Source of the DNA: Pseudomonas sp. Tri1
GTDB lineage: Bacteria; Pseudomonadota; Gammaproteobacteria; Pseudomonadales; Pseudomonadaceae
Reading direction: 5' to 3'
Length of the DNA: 64,000 nucleotides
NCBI RefSeq assembly: GCF_017968885.1
Contig: NZ_CP072913.1
Span: 3,766,001 to 3,830,000 of the forward strand
Shown: in pieces, positions 27,780 through 36,446 of the stretch
Position numbering within the stretch: the first letter of the stretch is position 1
Layout of the letters: every line of letters starts with the position of its first letter
The notes under the pieces: model-generated
The model's database searches: none
What the model saw: only the letters and a program-made list of their open reading frames with translations
Told to the model about the DNA's origin: nothing
Translations under genes and position numbers: made by a program

Positions 27780-27803
27780 ACGAACCCGATGAAAAAAAAT
27801 TAA
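27780..27803 (-). promoter_or_regulatory. Candidate PvdS (iron-starvation sigma) promoter of pvdQ
   Basis: Read on the minus strand, TTAAT is followed by exactly 16 bases and then CGT. The PvdS iron-starvation box is TAAAT-N16-CGT, so there is a single mismatch. It lies about 128 bases upstream of the pvdQ ATG and points towards pvdQ. An exact 16-base spacing could still arise by chance in this T-rich stretch. Confidence 0.5.
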
Positions 27804-27948
27804 TGACTTTTCAGCGGGTTTCCTGCGCCGGATGAAAACCCCAGACATTTTTTTCACCTCAGGGCCCTCATTATTGGTCGCCCTCGTTCGTCCTATTACA
27901 GGAGAGTACTTGTGACCTTTTCTGAACAGGCTGGTAAGGAGTTTTTGC

Positions 27949-28329
27949 ATGCATGACAGGCAACTGCCAATGGAAGGTAAGCCACAGTCGAGCGGCGTCT
28001 CGATGACAACCACGAACAACCTGTTCGGCGGTCCAGCGGAGCGTGTCGGCAATGAGCACATCAGGCGCCTGCTCAAGAGCTACGGGCTCAGGACCAGCCT
28101 GATTCGCCTCAAAGTCATCGACTCACTGCTCAAGGCCGCCGAGGAGAACCGCTGCCTGGGCGTGCGGGGCGTGCACAGTCAACTGCTGGGGCTGGACATT
28201 CCTTTGTCCTTCCTCAGCGTGCGCGAAGTACTCAAGCGCTTGTGCAGCGAGGGGGTCGTCACCTTCAATCCCGACAAGAGCTACTGCCTGGACCCCAAGG
28301 CCATGGCCGTACTCGAGGCAGGGGAGTGA
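27949..28329 (+). CDS. Fur-like DNA-binding domain protein, lacking the metal-binding half
   Basis: A 126-residue protein with a Fur-type winged-helix layout: IRRLLKSYGLRTSLIRLKVI, then GVRGVHSQLLGLDIPLSFLS and VREVLKRLCSEGVVTFNPDK. In true Fur/Zur these map to helix 1, the recognition segment (s-x-x-T-V-y-R-x-L) and the wing. Here the protein ends at CLDPKAMAVLEAGE, so the C-terminal dimerisation and Zn/Fe-binding region with its His-rich motifs is missing. AAGGAGTTTTTGC before ATG 27949 is a strong ribosome site. It could bind DNA as a monomer or modulate Fur; no target is known. It neighbours pvdQ divergently across about 300 bases. Confidence 0.75.
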   Translation: MHDRQLPMEGKPQSSGVSMTTTNNLFGGPAERVGNEHIRRLLKSYGLRTSLIRLKVIDSLLKAAEENRCLGVRGVHSQLLGLDIPLSFLSVREVLKRLCSEGVVTFNPDKSYCLDPKAMAVLEAGE

Positions 28330-28338
28330 CGCCGATGA

Positions 28339-28527
28339 TCAGGGCTTGACCTTGCGCCGCATCACGCCATTGATCACCACCACGATGATCGCTACGGCAA
28401 TGGCGACGTACTGAAACAGCTGCTCGCTGATCATGCCTCTGTTTTGCATCCACGACAGTCCCAGCATGATTGCCAGGACGACGAGGACGATCAGGATCGA
28501 ATATTTCAAACGTTGCGAATGAGTCAT
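28339..28527 (-). CDS. Small two-helix membrane protein (62 aa)
   Basis: A 62-residue protein with two hydrophobic segments, LKYSILIVLVVLAIMLGLSW and FQYVAIAVAIIVVVINGVM, joined by a short polar loop (QNRGMISEQL) and ending in basic RRKVKP. By the positive-inside rule both termini should face the cytosol. ATG 28527 is preceded by a near-match TTG; the ATG is preferred. It runs opposite to, and closely follows, the Fur-like gene. Function unknown; I recognise it only as a type of small inner-membrane protein seen in pseudomonads. Confidence 0.7.
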   Translation of the reverse strand: MTHSQRLKYSILIVLVVLAIMLGLSWMQNRGMISEQLFQYVAIAVAIIVVVINGVMRRKVKP

Positions 28528-28677
28528 TGCCAATTTCCCGAATGTATCCGTTCTGTATCCGCCTGCTTGCCAGGCTCATACCTTGTTTTGGGGATAAGCG
28601 GCAGCAAACGGGGTCCCATGGTACAGCCGAAGGAGCGTTTTCGCGCAACCACGGTGTTTAATCATGAGGATTTATTT

Positions 28678-28824
28678 ATGTTTCGTCGCCTGACCCTGTT
28701 GCTTCCCCTGCTGTCCATCCTGACCTTGAGTGGCTGTCTCTTTTTTCCTCACGACCGTGGTCATGGCGACCATGATCGTCGCGGCGGCCCCGGTCCTGGT
28801 CCTGGCTTCGACCAGCATCGTTAA
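28678..28824 (+). CDS. Tiny lipoprotein (48 aa), His/Asp/Gly-rich
   Basis: A 48-residue protein: basic start MFRRLT, hydrophobic helix and lipobox LSGC with Cys20, then a short tail LFFPHDRGHGDHDRRGGPG rich in His, Asp, Arg and Gly. It should be a secreted lipoprotein with about 28 mature residues, which could bind metal ions. AGGA lies seven to nine bases before ATG 28678. A longer reading from 28444 has no support. It is unnamed; similar tiny lipoproteins are frequent in pseudomonads. Confidence 0.7.
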   Translation: MFRRLTLLLPLLSILTLSGCLFFPHDRGHGDHDRRGGPGPGPGFDQHR

Positions 28825-28989
28825 GCGCGCTTGCCAACCCACAGGCCGCTGCGGTTCGACAATGAGGTGAGCCTGGCGGCTTGATGTAGCGAGGCATGTG
28901 GCACTCAAGCTCTATCGTAACAGGCCGATAAAAACAGAATCTCCCATCGTTCCTGCTCCGAACGACGCCTACGTGCAAGGACTCTCCAC

Positions 28990-30984
28990 ATGCCCGCATT
29001 CCGCACCATTCAGGCCCGCTACACGCTATTCCTGGTCATCTTCATGTTGGTGCTGTCAATTCTGACGGTGGTGGGCATCAGCTATCTGGTCGCACCCAAA
29101 CTACGCCAGACCGAGGAACAAGTGGTGCTTAACCGCATCGCCGAAGTCGCCGAACAGATCAAGGGCGAACTGAACAAAGTACAGGCGCAGCAACGCAGCA
29201 TCACCCAGACCATCCCATTGCTCGACAGCGATGCCATCGACAAAGTGCTACCCGGACTTGTCGATCAATATGGCGAGTTGAAAGTCTTCGGCGGCGGGAT
29301 CTGGCCGTTGCCCAACCAGCGCGCCGAGGGCCGCAACAAATTCAGCACATTCTGGCACCGCGATGCATCCGGCAAACTGGTGGTCAACACCTTCTGGAAC
29401 AGCGACGCCGCGCCAAACTATTACGAACAGCCCTGGCACAAGGGCGGGATGGCCACCCCAGCCGGCAAATGCGCCTGGGCCGCAGCGTATAAAGATGACG
29501 CCAGCGCCGAACCCCGTACCAACTGCGCCATGTCCATCCAGAAAAACGGCGTGCCTTACGGCGTTTCCACCATCGACGTGACCCTGGGTTTCTTCAACGA
29601 GCTGGTGGCGCGCAAGGAAGCGGACCTGAGCGCTGAAATGCTGATTGTCGAAGCAGACGGCAAGATCATCAGCAACAGCTCGCGCATCAACGGCCCGATC
29701 GTGCTCAAGAATATCAGCGAACTGGCGGCCACCTCGCCCTTCGCCGCTCAGGTCAAGGCTGGCCTGGCCAACCGTGACCAGCCACTGCAACGGGTCGAGT
29801 TCGACAACAAGGGCGAAGCCAGCACGTTTTTCATGCGCCCTATCGAAGGTTCGCCGTGGTTCCTGGCCACCGCCCTGCCTACCCGCCTGATCACCGCCCA
29901 GCGCGACGATGTCCTGAGCACCCTGAGCCTGCTGCAAATTCCGATGGTGATTCTGCTGGTATTGATGCAGTTGTACGCGATCCGTCAGTTGACCAACCGC
30001 ATGAAGATCCTCAAAGGCAACATCGACGCGTTGTCCACCGGCGATGCCGACTTGACCCGGCGCATCACCATCCGTGCCGAGGACGAGCTGGGGGCTATCG
30101 GCCACTCCGTCAACCGCTTTATCGCTTACCTGCAAGACATGATCAGCGAAGTCACCCAGGCCACCGGCGCCATGGCGTCGAGCCTGGATAACCTGCAGCG
30201 GACCTCGGCCCACACCAGCGAAATCCTGATGCGCCACGCCTCGGAAACCGACCAGACCGTGACCGCCATCACTGAAATGAGCTCCACGGCAGAAAGCGTC
30301 GCACATAATGCCGCCGAAACCGCAGCGTTCACTCAGCGCGCGAACGAACACGCTGATCGCTCTCGGGTGGTGGTCGGCGAGGCATCCAATAGCGTGGTGG
30401 CGTTGATCGATGAAGTGGCCAGCGCCACCCGCAAGGTCGAGAGCATGCAGCAGGATGCTCATCGCATCACCGAGATCCTCGGCGTCATCGGGGCCATCGC
30501 CGGGCAAACCAACCTGCTGGCGCTCAACGCCGCCATCGAGGCCGCCCGGGCAGGCGAGCAGGGTCGTGGCTTCGCGGTCGTGGCCGACGAAGTCCGCGCC
30601 CTTGCCGCCCGCACCCAGGCCAGCACGTCGGAAATCAACGAAATGCTGACCCGCCTGACCCAGGGCGTGAGTTCGTCGGTCGCGGCCATGGAAAACACCC
30701 AGGCCAGCTGCCAGTCGGCCGCCGACGCCACCTCCCGCGTCAACTCGGGCCTGGATGAAATGGCCGGCTCCGTCAGCCAGATCAACAGCCTGAGCACCCA
30801 GATCGCCACCGCTGCCGAGCAACAGAACTCCGTGACCGAGGAAATCAATCGCAGCATGGTGCAGATCCGCCACATGGTCGAGGAACTGGTGGAAAGCGGC
30901 CTGGCCAGCGAGAACAACACCCGGCAGCTGCTGGAGGCCAACACTCGGGTGAATGCGATCATGGGGCGGTTCAAGGTTCGCTGA
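28990..30984 (+). CDS. Methyl-accepting chemotaxis protein with dCache sensor
   Basis: A 664-residue transmembrane chemoreceptor. TM1 covers about 12-32, a large periplasmic double-Cache sensor 33-305, TM2 about 310-332, then HAMP ([20 protein letters not shown] and following). The cytosolic signalling domain contains the conserved tip [20 protein letters not shown] and [19 protein letters not shown]. There is no CheR-binding pentapeptide at the C-terminus, which ends FKVR. The ligand-binding part contains [20 protein letters not shown] and [11 protein letters not shown] do not recognise the ligand motif (it does not show the amino-acid pattern I would trust). It signals through CheW-CheA elsewhere. 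Confidence 0.93.
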   Translation: MPAFRTIQARYTLFLVIFMLVLSILTVVGISYLVAPKLRQTEEQVVLNRIAEVAEQIKGELNKVQAQQRSITQTIPLLDSDAIDKVLPGLVDQYGELKVFGGGIWPLPNQRAEGRNKFSTFWHRDASGKLVVNTFWNSDAAPNYYEQPWHKGGMATPAGKCAWAAAYKDDASAEPRTNCAMSIQKNGVPYGVSTIDVTLGFFNELVARKEADLSAEMLIVEADGKIISNSSRINGPIVLKNISELAATSPFAAQVKAGLANRDQPLQRVEFDNKGEASTFFMRPIEGSPWFLATALPTRLITAQRDDVLSTLSLLQIPMVILLVLMQLYAIRQLTNRMKILKGNIDALSTGDADLTRRITIRAEDELGAIGHSVNRFIAYLQDMISEVTQATGAMASSLDNLQRTSAHTSEILMRHASETDQTVTAITEMSSTAESVAHNAAETAAFTQRANEHADRSRVVVGEASNSVVALIDEVASATRKVESMQQDAHRITEILGVIGAIAGQTNLLALNAAIEAARAGEQGRGFAVVADEVRALAARTQASTSEINEMLTRLTQGVSSSVAAMENTQASCQSAADATSRVNSGLDEMAGSVSQINSLSTQIATAAEQQNSVTEEINRSMVQIRHMVEELVESGLASENNTRQLLEANTRVNAIMGRFKVR

Positions 30985-31023
30985 TCCATTGGCAGGCGGA
31001 TACAAACTTCTATCCGCCGCACC

Positions 31024-31120
31024 CCCTGTGGGAGCGAGCTTGCTCGCGATGGCGACGGCAAGACCAGCATCGTCATCGCAGCTCCACCGCTATCGCGAGC
31101 AAGCTCGCTCCCACAGGGGG
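31024..31120. repeat. REP inverted pair after the chemoreceptor gene
   Basis: CCCTGTGGGAGCGAGCTTGC faces GCAAGCTCGCTCCCACAGGG across about 45 bases, nearly perfect arms. It is the best-preserved copy of this REP family in the window. Confidence 0.9.
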
Positions 31121-31268
31121 GCTGCGGTGTCAGGTTAACCTGCGTCACCCCTCCCATCGCAGTGCCCCTCCAACCTGACAATTCTGTAATCCCCTCCTCA
31201 GCCCCCTGTCAGCTCACCGTCGCTACTCTGTTATCCTGCGCCCAAACGTTCGATACGAGACCACCCCC

Positions 31269-31715
31269 ATGGCCAAGCCCCTGCACCTGCTCGCCCTGAG
31301 CGCCCTGTTCATGACCTCCCTGGCCCAGGCCGCCGAACCGGTGACCATCGATGTGCACCGCGATGCCAATTGCGGCTGCTGCAAAAAATGGATCTCGCAC
31401 CTGCAAGAAAACGGCTTCAAGGTCAACGACCATGTCGAAGCCGACATGAGTTCGGTCAAGCAACGCCTGGGCGTGGCGCCGAACCTGCGCTCCTGCCATA
31501 CCGCCGAGATCAACGGCAAATTCGTCGAAGGCCATGTCCCGGCCGACCAGGTGCTGGCTTTGAGCCAACGCGATGACTTGCTCGGCGTGGCCGCGCCGGG
31601 CATGCCCATGGGCTCGCCCGGCATGGAAATGGATGGCATGAGTGATGCCTACCAGGTGATCGGCCTGAAAAAAGACGGGACGCAAACCGTAGTGGCGGAT
31701 TACCCGGCCCATTGA
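31269..31715 (+). CDS. DUF411 periplasmic metal-binding protein
   Basis: A 148-residue exported protein. The signal peptide ends AQA (about residue 21). The mature N-terminus begins with a thioredoxin-like CGCC cluster (Cys35, Cys37, Cys38) in DANCGCCKKW, then a conserved SCHTAEINGKFVEGHVPADQV segment. These define DUF411, a family often next to copper or other metal resistance genes. A Met-rich patch (PGMPMGSPGMEMDGM) near the C-terminus supports copper binding. The start codon is clear. The next gene starts on the last base of the stop, so the two are an operon. Confidence 0.88.
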   Translation: MAKPLHLLALSALFMTSLAQAAEPVTIDVHRDANCGCCKKWISHLQENGFKVNDHVEADMSSVKQRLGVAPNLRSCHTAEINGKFVEGHVPADQVLALSQRDDLLGVAAPGMPMGSPGMEMDGMSDAYQVIGLKKDGTQTVVADYPAH

Positions 31716-32149
31716 TGGGTGAGGCTTACATCGGGTTATTCCTGGCCGCCTTCGGGGCGGCAACCTTGTTACCCCTGCAATCGGAAGCCCTGTTGGTTGG
31801 CCTGCTGCTCAGCGAGCGCTATGTGCTCTGGGTGCTGCTGGGGGTCGCCACACTGGGCAATGTCTTGGGCTCGCTGGTGAACTGGTGGCTGGGCACACGC
31901 CTGGAACAGTTCAAGGATCGGCGCTGGTTCCCCATCAGCACGGCCCAACTGGACAAGGCCCGCGTGCATTACCGCCGCTATGGACGCTGGTCGCTGCTGC
32001 TTAGTTGGCTGCCGGTGATCGGCGATCCGCTGACCCTGGTGGCCGGGGTGATGGGTGAACCCTGGCGGCGCTTTCTGTTGCTCGTGACCCTTGCCAAAGG
32101 CCTGCGTTATGGCGCCCTCGCCCTCGCGACCCTGGGTTGGATGGGTTGA
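31715..32149 (+). CDS. DedA/YqaA-type VTT-domain membrane protein
   Basis: A 144-residue inner-membrane protein, with hydrophobic stretches FLAAFGAATLLPL, LLVGLLLSERYVLWVLLGVA and LTLVAGVMGEPWRRFLLLVT. The G-N-x-x-G-S pattern and the WFPISTAQLDKARVHYRRYG loop resemble the YqaA branch of the SNARE-associated/VTT (DedA) family. DedA proteins are linked to lipid scrambling and envelope homeostasis. ATG 31715 overlaps the DUF411 stop by one base (TGATG), so translational coupling is likely. A TTG at 31712 is a possible alternative start. Confidence 0.85.
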   Translation: MGEAYIGLFLAAFGAATLLPLQSEALLVGLLLSERYVLWVLLGVATLGNVLGSLVNWWLGTRLEQFKDRRWFPISTAQLDKARVHYRRYGRWSLLLSWLPVIGDPLTLVAGVMGEPWRRFLLLVTLAKGLRYGALALATLGWMG

Positions 32150-32234
32150 ACGTTCGGGTCGTTCGGTTGCCTGTGGTTAATGTCGCCATAATCGGGCCAC
32201 TCCAGGATCGGCGGTTGCCCCAAGGAGATTGACC

Positions 32235-33266
32235 ATGTCGCGTCCCACCTCTCGCTGGTTGCCCAGCCTGTTCCTGAGCGCCGCCCTGCCCTTGCTCGCC
32301 CACGCCGAGAATCCGCCACAAGGCCAGGCCTACGGGCCGCAGCTCGAAGGGTTCGAATACCCCTATACCCTCAAGCATTTCGCTTTGCAGTCCCAGGGCC
32401 AGGCGTTGCAGATGGGCTACATGGACGTGCCGGCCCAAGGCAAGGTCAATGGCCGCAGCGTGGTGCTGATGCACGGCAAGAACTTCTGCGCTGCGACGTG
32501 GGGCGATTCGATCAAGACCCTCAGCGAGGCCGGCTACCGGGTGATTGCCCCGGACCAGATCGGCTTCTGCACCTCGAGCAAACCAGCCCATTACCAGTAC
32601 AGTTTCCAGCAGTTGGCGAGCAACACCCAGGCCCTGCTCAAGGCCCTCGGTGTGCAGAAAGCCATCGTGCTCGGCCACTCCACCGGCGGCATGCTCGCCA
32701 CCCGGTATGCCTTGCAGTTTCCCGATCAGGTCGAGCGTCTGGCGATGGTCAACCCCATCGGCCTGGAGGACTGGAAGGCCCTCGGCGTGCCCTACCGCAG
32801 CGTGGACCAGTGGTACGAGCGCGAGCTGAAACTCAACGCTGATGGCATTCGCAATTACGAGCGCACCACCTATTACGGCGGCCGCTGGAAGCCGGAATTC
32901 GAGCGCTGGGTGGACATGCTCGCCGGATTGAACAAAGGGCCCGGTCATGTGCAAGTGGCGTGGAACTCGGCGCTGATCTACGACATGATCTTCACCCAGC
33001 CGGTCTACTACGAGTTCAAGGACCTGAGTGTGCCAACCCTGCTGTTGATCGGTACCTCTGACACCACCGCCATCGGCAGCGACATCGCGCCGCCGGCGGT
33101 GAAAGCCAAACTGGGCCGTTATGAGGTACTGGGCAAGCAGGTTGCCCGGTTGATTCCCCGCTCGACCCTGGTGGAGTTCCCCAATCTGGGGCATGCCCCG
33201 CAGATGGAAGAGCCGGATCGGTTCCACCAGGCCCTGCTGGGCTGGCTGGACAAACCCATTCCCTGA
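32235..33266 (+). CDS. Exported alpha/beta hydrolase
   Basis: A 343-residue hydrolase with a signal peptide (cleaved near AHA-E at about 24-25). The nucleophile elbow is GHSTGGM (Ser), preceded by the oxyanion sequence LMHGKNFCA; the acid and His follow, His in NLGHAPQMEEPD. The Y-R-V-I-A-P-D-Q-I-G-F pattern is typical of the peroxidase-esterase-epoxide hydrolase group. AAGGAG at 32222-32227 sets the start at ATG 32235. It may act on an ester in the periplasm. It is followed by the D-2-hydroxyacid dehydrogenase gene 12 bases downstream, forming a two-gene unit. Confidence 0.9.
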   Translation: MSRPTSRWLPSLFLSAALPLLAHAENPPQGQAYGPQLEGFEYPYTLKHFALQSQGQALQMGYMDVPAQGKVNGRSVVLMHGKNFCAATWGDSIKTLSEAGYRVIAPDQIGFCTSSKPAHYQYSFQQLASNTQALLKALGVQKAIVLGHSTGGMLATRYALQFPDQVERLAMVNPIGLEDWKALGVPYRSVDQWYERELKLNADGIRNYERTTYYGGRWKPEFERWVDMLAGLNKGPGHVQVAWNSALIYDMIFTQPVYYEFKDLSVPTLLLIGTSDTTAIGSDIAPPAVKAKLGRYEVLGKQVARLIPRSTLVEFPNLGHAPQMEEPDRFHQALLGWLDKPIP

Positions 33267-33277
33267 CGAGGTGTTCC

Positions 33278-34240
33278 ATGGCGGTGCAAATAGCAGTCAT
33301 CGACGATTGGCAAGACGTGGCACGAGACGTGGTGGACTGGTCGGTGCTGGACAATATCGGCCAGGTGACTTTCCTTCACGACTACCCAGCCGACCGCGAC
33401 ACCCTCGCACAGCGCCTGCAGCGCTTTGAAGTCATCTGTGTGATGCGTGAGCGCACATCGTTCGACGAAGGCCTGCTGCGCCGCCTGCCCAACCTCAAGT
33501 TGTTGCTCACCGGCGGCATGCGCAATGCCGCCCTGGACCTCAAGACCGCCACCGAGCTGGGCATCCAGGTCTGCGGCACCGACAGCTACAAGCACGCGGC
33601 CCCTGAATTGACCTGGGCGCTGATCATGGCCCTGACCCGCAACCTGGTGCAGGAAGCCAATGCCCTGCGCACCGGCCTGTGGCAGCAAGGCTTGGGCGGA
33701 GATCTGCACGGCAAGACCCTGGCGATTCTCGGCCTGGGCAGCATTGGCAAGCGCGTCGCGCAGTTCGGCCAGGTGTTCGGCATGCGGGTGATCGCCTGGA
33801 GCCAGAACCTCACCGAGGAAAAAGCCGCCGAAGCCGGTGTGACCTACGTGAGCAAGCAGGCGCTGTTCGAACAGGCCGACATTCTTTCGATCCATCTGGT
33901 GCTCAGCGAGCGCAGCCGCGGCCTGGTGGATGCCCAGGCCCTGGGTTGGATGAAGCCTGAGGCGCTGCTGGTCAACACCGCGCGTGGGCCGATCGTCGAT
34001 GAGGCCGCCCTGATCGACGCCCTCCGGCACCAGCGCCTGGCCGGTGCCGCCCTGGACGTGTTCGCCCAAGAGCCGTTGCCGTCCGACCACCCATTCCGAA
34101 CCCTGGACAACGTCCTGGCCACGCCACATGTGGGGTACGTCAGCCGACAGAATTACCAGCAGTTCTATTCCATGATGATCGAGGACCTGCAGGCCTGGGC
34201 GGCGGGCAAGCCGATCCGCTTGTTGACGCCAGTCACCTGA
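33278..34240 (+). CDS. D-2-hydroxyacid dehydrogenase family protein
   Basis: A 320-residue cytosolic NAD-dependent enzyme. The Rossmann motif is GLGSIGKRVAQFG near the middle. The catalytic set is VNTARGPIVDE (Arg), ALDVFAQEPLP (Glu) and ATPHVGYV (His). The substrate could be a 2-oxo acid such as glyoxylate, hydroxypyruvate or phenylpyruvate; the sequence does not decide. GACGAGGTGTTCC precedes ATG 33278. Only 11 bases separate it from the exported hydrolase gene, so co-transcription is likely. A REP pair follows. Confidence 0.9.
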   Translation: MAVQIAVIDDWQDVARDVVDWSVLDNIGQVTFLHDYPADRDTLAQRLQRFEVICVMRERTSFDEGLLRRLPNLKLLLTGGMRNAALDLKTATELGIQVCGTDSYKHAAPELTWALIMALTRNLVQEANALRTGLWQQGLGGDLHGKTLAILGLGSIGKRVAQFGQVFGMRVIAWSQNLTEEKAAEAGVTYVSKQALFEQADILSIHLVLSERSRGLVDAQALGWMKPEALLVNTARGPIVDEAALIDALRHQRLAGAALDVFAQEPLPSDHPFRTLDNVLATPHVGYVSRQNYQQFYSMMIEDLQAWAAGKPIRLLTPVT

Positions 34241-34262
34241 TCTCAACTCCACCATAGCCTTC

Positions 34263-34354
34263 CCTGCGGGAGCGAGCTTGCTCGCGATAGCGGTGTACCA
34301 GTCACTCTCGATGGTGATGATCTGCCGCCATCGCGAGCAAGCTCGCTCCCGTAG
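34263..34354. repeat. REP inverted pair
   Basis: CTGCGGGAGCGAGCTTGCTC and GAGCAAGCTCGCTCCCG face each other. The pair closes the dehydrogenase transcription unit and lies at the left end of the large gap before glgA. Confidence 0.88.
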
Positions 34355-34867
34355 AATAGTGTTTTTCCAACGCTGAAAATGGCCATCAAAACGCCTCTAC
34401 CCCGCCCGCCCTCCAATGGTGCGTCGCGCCATTGCATCGCGCACGGCGATGAAACATCGAGTTGCCCCTACACCTTTTTGGTGACAAGGAACTGCACTTC
34501 GTCGGTGCGTATCCCCCTTTGTCGTGTAGGAGATTGCCGACAAAAACCGTGATTGTCCGACAATGCGACGAAGCGAGCCGCACCGCTCTAAGTTCTGACC
34601 TAGACTGCCTAACCGGGGGAAAAACCTACCGGTCATCCAGCTGAAAAAAAGTCGAAACTTTTCACAACGGCGACAGGTCAGGTTAGAGGTAGGGCAACAG
34701 CGGGTGGTGCATTCCTTGCAACCACCCTTCCACCTGATTCGCTTCGCCGCATTGGGCAGCGCTTTGCTTTCCTTGCGTAGCGCTTGTGCGCCTGGCCGCA
34801 GGATTCGGCCAATGAAACAACAGCTCTGGCGCTTGCCGGAAACAGATCGAGAAAATGGGAGAAAGTT
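34355..34867. promoter_or_regulatory. Long upstream region of the glycogen/trehalose operon
   Basis: This 513-base gap contains no convincing gene. It does contain CTAGACT (34600-34606), six of seven matches to the sigma-S -10 box CTATACT, about 260 bases before glgA. Sigma-S control would fit, since trehalose and glycogen genes in pseudomonads are commonly stress-induced. The long leader could also carry regulatory RNA structure or an Hfq/Rsm binding site; several GGA triplets (e.g. GGGAGAAAG just before the ATG) are possible RsmA sites. All of this is inference. Confidence 0.35.
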
Positions 34868-36439
34868 ATGATCAGTGCTGCCTTGGAACCACAGCAAGTC
34901 CGTTCTCAATTACCGCCGGCGGCTGAATCCCCGACGGCACCGGTGCTGGCCACCGGCGGCAAGGCACTGCTCCCCGTCGTTCGACAGAATCCCAATCGCA
35001 AGAAGGTATTGTTCGTAACGTCGGAAATCGCTGACCTGGTAAAGACCGGCGGCCTGGGCGACGTTTCGGCCGCACTGCCTCGGGCCATGGCCGGCCTGCA
35101 TGATGTCCGGGTGCTGATCCCCGGTTATCCGCAGGTGATGAACAGCGGCAATCCCATCCACATCATCGGCGAACTGGGTGGCCACGCAGCGCTGCCGCCC
35201 TGCAAGATCGGGCGCATGGACATGGCCGATGGCCTGGTGATCTATGTCCTGATCTGCCCGGAGCTCTTTGCCCGCGAAGGCTCGCCTTACGGAGCCAACA
35301 ACGGTCGCGACTGGCCCGACAACCACATTCGCTTTGCCCGCCTGGGCCTGGCCGCGGCCGACATCGCCGCCAACCTGGCACAGATCCACTGGTGCCCCGA
35401 CCTGGTCCACGCTCACGACTGGCCAGCCGGGCTGGCACCGGCCTATATGCACTGGCGCGGCCAGCGCACGCCGACCCTGTTCACCATCCACAACCTGGCC
35501 TACCAGGGCGTGGTGAGCCTGGCGTCCTGCCCGGAACTGGGTATTCCCGAACACGCACTGCAACAAGAAGGCATGGAGTTCTACGGCAAACTGTCGTTCC
35601 TCAAGGCCGGCATGGCCTACTCCAGCCACATCACCACGGTCAGTGCCACCTACGCCCAGGAAATCACCACCCCGGCGTTCGGCTGCGGCCTTGACGGATT
35701 CCTCGCGGCCAAGACCCAACAAGGCCTGCTCAGCGGCATCCCCAACGGCATCGATGAAAGCTGGGACGCGGCCACCGACACGCACCTGTTCCGCCAGTTC
35801 GCCATGGGCGACTGGGAAGGCAAGGCGGTCAACGCTGCCCATGTGCGCGATCTGTTCGGCCTCGACGACTCTACCGGCCCGCTGTTCGCCGTGGTGTCGC
35901 GCTTGGTGTACCAGAAAGGCCTGGACCTGACCGAAGCGGTCGCCGAGTTCATCGTCGAGTCTGGTGGACAGATCGCCATCATCGGCCGCGGCGAACCGGA
36001 AGAAGAACAAGCCATGCGTGAACTGGCACTGCGCTTCCCCGGACGGATCGGCGTGCGCATCGGCTTCAACGAAACCGACGCTCGGCGGATGTTCGCCGGC
36101 AGCGACTTCCTGCTGATGCCCTCGCGCTACGAGCCATGCGGCTTGAGCCAGATGTACGCCCAGCGTTTCGGCTCGCTGCCGGTAGCGCGCAATACCGGCG
36201 GGCTGGCAGACACCATCGAGGACGGCATCACCGGCTTTCTGTTCGATGAGTCCACGGTGGAAAGCTACAAACAGGCATTGAGCCGGGCCTTCAAGGTCTT
36301 CGCCTTTCCCGACCTGCTCAACGCCATGCGCTGCCGGGCCATGTCGGCCCCTTTCAACTGGTGCAAGGCCGTGGAGCCCTATGCCGAACTCTACGAACAG
36401 CTAGTGGCCAAGTCACTGGGTAAATCGGCCAGACAATGA
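34868..36439 (+). CDS. glgA: Glycogen synthase
   Basis: A 523-residue GT5 glycosyltransferase that extends alpha-1,4-glucan from ADP-glucose. The N-terminal ADP-glucose motif is KTGGLGDVSAALPRAM near residue 60, and the C-terminal E-x7-E-like retention motif is in MPSRYEPCGLSQMYAQRFG with NTGGLADT. A 55-residue N-terminal extension precedes the usual family start. GGGAGAAAGTT before ATG 34868 sets the start; an upstream in-frame start at 34784 would add further residues. It heads the operon and is seven bases from treZ. Confidence 0.95.
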   Translation: MISAALEPQQVRSQLPPAAESPTAPVLATGGKALLPVVRQNPNRKKVLFVTSEIADLVKTGGLGDVSAALPRAMAGLHDVRVLIPGYPQVMNSGNPIHIIGELGGHAALPPCKIGRMDMADGLVIYVLICPELFAREGSPYGANNGRDWPDNHIRFARLGLAAADIAANLAQIHWCPDLVHAHDWPAGLAPAYMHWRGQRTPTLFTIHNLAYQGVVSLASCPELGIPEHALQQEGMEFYGKLSFLKAGMAYSSHITTVSATYAQEITTPAFGCGLDGFLAAKTQQGLLSGIPNGIDESWDAATDTHLFRQFAMGDWEGKAVNAAHVRDLFGLDDSTGPLFAVVSRLVYQKGLDLTEAVAEFIVESGGQIAIIGRGEPEEEQAMRELALRFPGRIGVRIGFNETDARRMFAGSDFLLMPSRYEPCGLSQMYAQRFGSLPVARNTGGLADTIEDGITGFLFDESTVESYKQALSRAFKVFAFPDLLNAMRCRAMSAPFNWCKAVEPYAELYEQLVAKSLGKSARQ

Positions 36440-36446
36440 GGTAACA

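Noticed and set aside
29248..31005. A 585-residue open frame on the minus strand opposite the chemoreceptor gene
   Set aside because: The chemoreceptor signalling tip is on the plus strand; the antisense product lacks motifs and has no start signal.
34397..34909. A 170-residue open frame on the minus strand in the glgA leader
   Set aside because: Rich in Cys/Arg without domain pattern, has no ribosome site, and overlaps the glgA start; more likely non-coding.
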